Assembly (NCBI RefSeq): GCF_905397285.1 | Contig: NZ_CAJPUX010000001.1 | Span: 682,001 to 746,000 of the forward strand | DNA: 64,000 nucleotides | Direction: 5' to 3' | From: Cupriavidus plantarum | GTDB lineage: Bacteria; Pseudomonadota; Gammaproteobacteria; Burkholderiales; Burkholderiaceae | Shown: one piece after another, positions 62,640 to 64,000 of the stretch | Layout of the letters: every line of letters starts with the position of its first letter | How positions within the stretch are numbered: position 1 is the stretch's first letter | Notes under the pieces: model-generated | What the model was told of the DNA's origin: nothing | The model's database searches: none | Seen by the model: only the letters and a program-made list of their open reading frames with translations | Made by a program: the position numbers and the translations under genes

Positions 62640-63725
62640 CTACGCGGCCGCCAGGTGGCAGGCCACCCCATGGGCTGGCGTATCCGTGTGCGGGGTCTTG
62701 TGGAAGACGATCTCCCGCAGCGCCGGCGCTTCGTCGCGGCAGCGTTGCTCGGCAAGCGGGCAGCGTGGATGGAAGCGGCAGCCCGAGGGCGGGGCGAGCG
62801 GACTGGGCAATTCCCCTTCGATGACAGGCCGCGTCTCGATACGCGGCTGGGCATGCGTGCCGGCGCGGACCACCGGTGCGGCGGCCATGAGCGCGCGTGT
62901 GTAGGGGTGGCGCGGGTTGTCCCACACGGCGTCGCGCGGACCGTATTCGACGATCTGCCCGAGGTACATCACCGCGATGCGATCCGACATGTGGCGCACG
63001 ACGGAGAGGTCGTGCGAAATGAACAGGTATGCGATGCCGAGGGAGGCGCGCAGGTCGAGCAGCAGGTTCAGCACCTGCGCGCGGATCGATACGTCCAATG
63101 CGGAGACCGCTTCGTCGCAGACGATGATGTCGGGCGACAGCATCAGTGCGCGCGCGATGGCGACGCGCTGGCGCTGGCCGCCGGATAGCTCGTGCGGCAA
63201 TCGGGTCGCCATGTCTGTGCGCAGGCCCACACGTTCCAGCATCTCGTGCACCTGTGCGCGCCGCTCGCTGGCATTGCCGCGACGATGCACGATCAGCGGC
63301 TCCTCGAGCGCGCGGCCGATGGTCACGCGCGGGTTCAGGGAGGCGGCGGGGTCCTGAAACACCATCTGGATGCGCTCGCGCAGTGGTGCGAGCTGGCGGC
63401 CCGCGCGTTGCGCGATGTCTTCGCCGTCCAACAGCACCTCGCCTTCATCGGCGGGCGTCAGGCGCATGACCACGCGCGCGATCGTCGATTTTCCGCAGCC
63501 GCTCTCGCCAACGAGCCCCAGCGTCTCGCCGCGCCGCACGTCGAGCGAAACCCCATCGAGCGCGCGCACGGTGCCGCCGTCGGTGCGGTAGTGGCGGGAG
63601 ACGTTACGGAGGGAGACGAGGGGGGTGGCCGCGTCCGCTACCTCGGCGGCCGTATCGGCCGCGCTGGCGGACGATGCGGTGGGCGATGCGGCGGACGATG
63701 CGATGGGCGATGCGGTGGCGATCAT
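62640..63725 (-). CDS. dppF: Peptide ABC transporter ATPase, DppF/OppF type
   Basis: A 361-aa ATPase of the oligopeptide/dipeptide/nickel ABC family. Walker A is GLVGESGCGKSTIARVVM near residue 73, the signature is HELSGGQRQRVAIARALM, Walker B is IIVCDEAVSALDVSIRAQ, and the C-terminal OppF-type extension ends with a Cys-rich CRFHPRCPLAEQRC. The ATG at 63725 overlaps the upstream gene's TGA. A long low-complexity Ala/Ser/Thr stretch of about 35 residues precedes the ATPase fold. It pairs with the partial ATPase gene at the right edge. Confidence 0.92.
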   Translation of the reverse strand: MIATASPIASSAASPTASSASAADTAAEVADAATPLVSLRNVSRHYRTDGGTVRALDGVSLDVRRGETLGLVGESGCGKSTIARVVMRLTPADEGEVLLDGEDIAQRAGRQLAPLRERIQMVFQDPAASLNPRVTIGRALEEPLIVHRRGNASERRAQVHEMLERVGLRTDMATRLPHELSGGQRQRVAIARALMLSPDIIVCDEAVSALDVSIRAQVLNLLLDLRASLGIAYLFISHDLSVVRHMSDRIAVMYLGQIVEYGPRDAVWDNPRHPYTRALMAAAPVVRAGTHAQPRIETRPVIEGELPSPLAPPSGCRFHPRCPLAEQRCRDEAPALREIVFHKTPHTDTPAHGVACHLAAA

Positions 63726-64000
63726 GCGGTCACCTCGGCGCGCGCGTGGGCCCTGCCGGCCGAGGCTGGCGTGGTGGGTTGCCTTGCGGCGGCGTCTCCA
63801 CGCGGCGCGCGGTGGAGGGTCGCTTCGGCCGGCACGATCGGCGCGTGGCACGCGAGCTGGCCCGCGCCATGCGCCACGAGGGCGGGCGCCGCCTGCGCGC
63901 ACACCGGCCGCGCGTGCGCGCACCGCGGCGCGAAGGCGCAGCCGGGCGGCATGGCGGACAACGGCGGGACCGTGCCCGGAATCTCGGGCAGTCGGCTCCC
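63722..64000 (-). CDS. dppD: Peptide ABC transporter ATPase, DppD/OppD type (C-terminal fragment in window)
   Basis: Only the last 92 codons lie in the window; the frame stays open to the right edge. The visible part has the DppD/OppD tail signature RLPEIPGTVPP, then PPGCAFAPRCAHARPVC, a Cys motif that binds an iron-sulfur cluster in some family members. An unusual Ala/Arg/His-rich extension of about 40 residues follows. Its TGA overlaps the dppF start (ATGA), so both ATPases are translated together. Further importer genes should lie to the right. Confidence 0.85.
   Translation of the reverse strand, partial: GSRLPEIPGTVPPLSAMPPGCAFAPRCAHARPVCAQAAPALVAHGAGQLACHAPIVPAEATLHRAPRGDAAARQPTTPASAGRAHARAEVTA

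Overview
The window reads as a high-GC betaproteobacterial chromosome, most probably Burkholderiaceae and close to Cupriavidus or Ralstonia. This is inferred from gene content and order, not from a database match. The supporting signs are three Bug/TctC tricarboxylate-receptor genes with a single tctBA pair, a BPSS1780-type membrane protein, the order rpsU-yqeY-dnaG-rpoD-tRNA, thrB beside polA, xseB-ispA-dxs-folE2, and the strong GC bias at third codon positions. No insertion sequence, prophage, integrase, rRNA or CRISPR array was seen.

Layout. 1-10659 is an accessory transport and metabolism stretch: a Bug receptor with a gamma-glutamyltransferase and a divergent LysR regulator, the tctBA permease, a NhaP2-type K+/H+ antiporter, and an operon of CaiB/BaiF CoA-transferase, DUF2214 membrane protein and a second Bug receptor. 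10780-34324 is mostly housekeeping: alaS, the NfeD-slipin pair, a tautomerase, a Nudix hydrolase, tusA, galU, valS, a UvrD-type helicase, thrB, a DUF2782 protein, a LOG-family hydrolase, polA, ndh, a dienelactone hydrolase, a ZIP metal transporter and a mercaptopyruvate sulfurtransferase. 34367-36511 holds an EamA exporter and a stand-alone Rieske oxygenase. 36904-41023 is the isoprenoid and folate block xseB-ispA-dxs-folE2. 41068-43486 holds tsaD and a BaiN/YhiN flavoprotein. 43609-49314 is the macromolecular synthesis cluster rpsU-yqeY-dnaG-rpoD, ending in a tRNA with a CAT anticodon (probably Ile2) and a textbook terminator. 49369-52560 holds a formate/nitrite channel and a DUF3455 lipoprotein followed by an ECF sigma factor and an RskA-like anti-sigma factor. 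52585-64000 is accessory again: an NMT1-type ABC importer with a GntR regulator, a LysR-dsdA-Bug-amidase-porin cluster, and the ATPase end of a peptide ABC importer that runs off the right edge.

How the genes work together. The accessory parts look like small catabolic modules, each pairing one regulator, one periplasmic receptor or outer-membrane porin, and one or two enzymes. The three Bug receptors lie far from their presumed membrane partner; the only TctAB pair in the window (3724-5701) has no adjacent receptor. The most system-like groups are the LysR-DsdA-Bug-amidase-porin cluster and the DUF3455-ECF-RskA module.

The most unusual sequence-level features are a ZIP transporter gene with no ATG at its Shine-Dalgarno site, the CATG shared by the divergent LOG and polA start regions, interlocked valS/uvrD promoters, a 12-bp tandem repeat beside galU, and several long perfect inverted repeats between genes.
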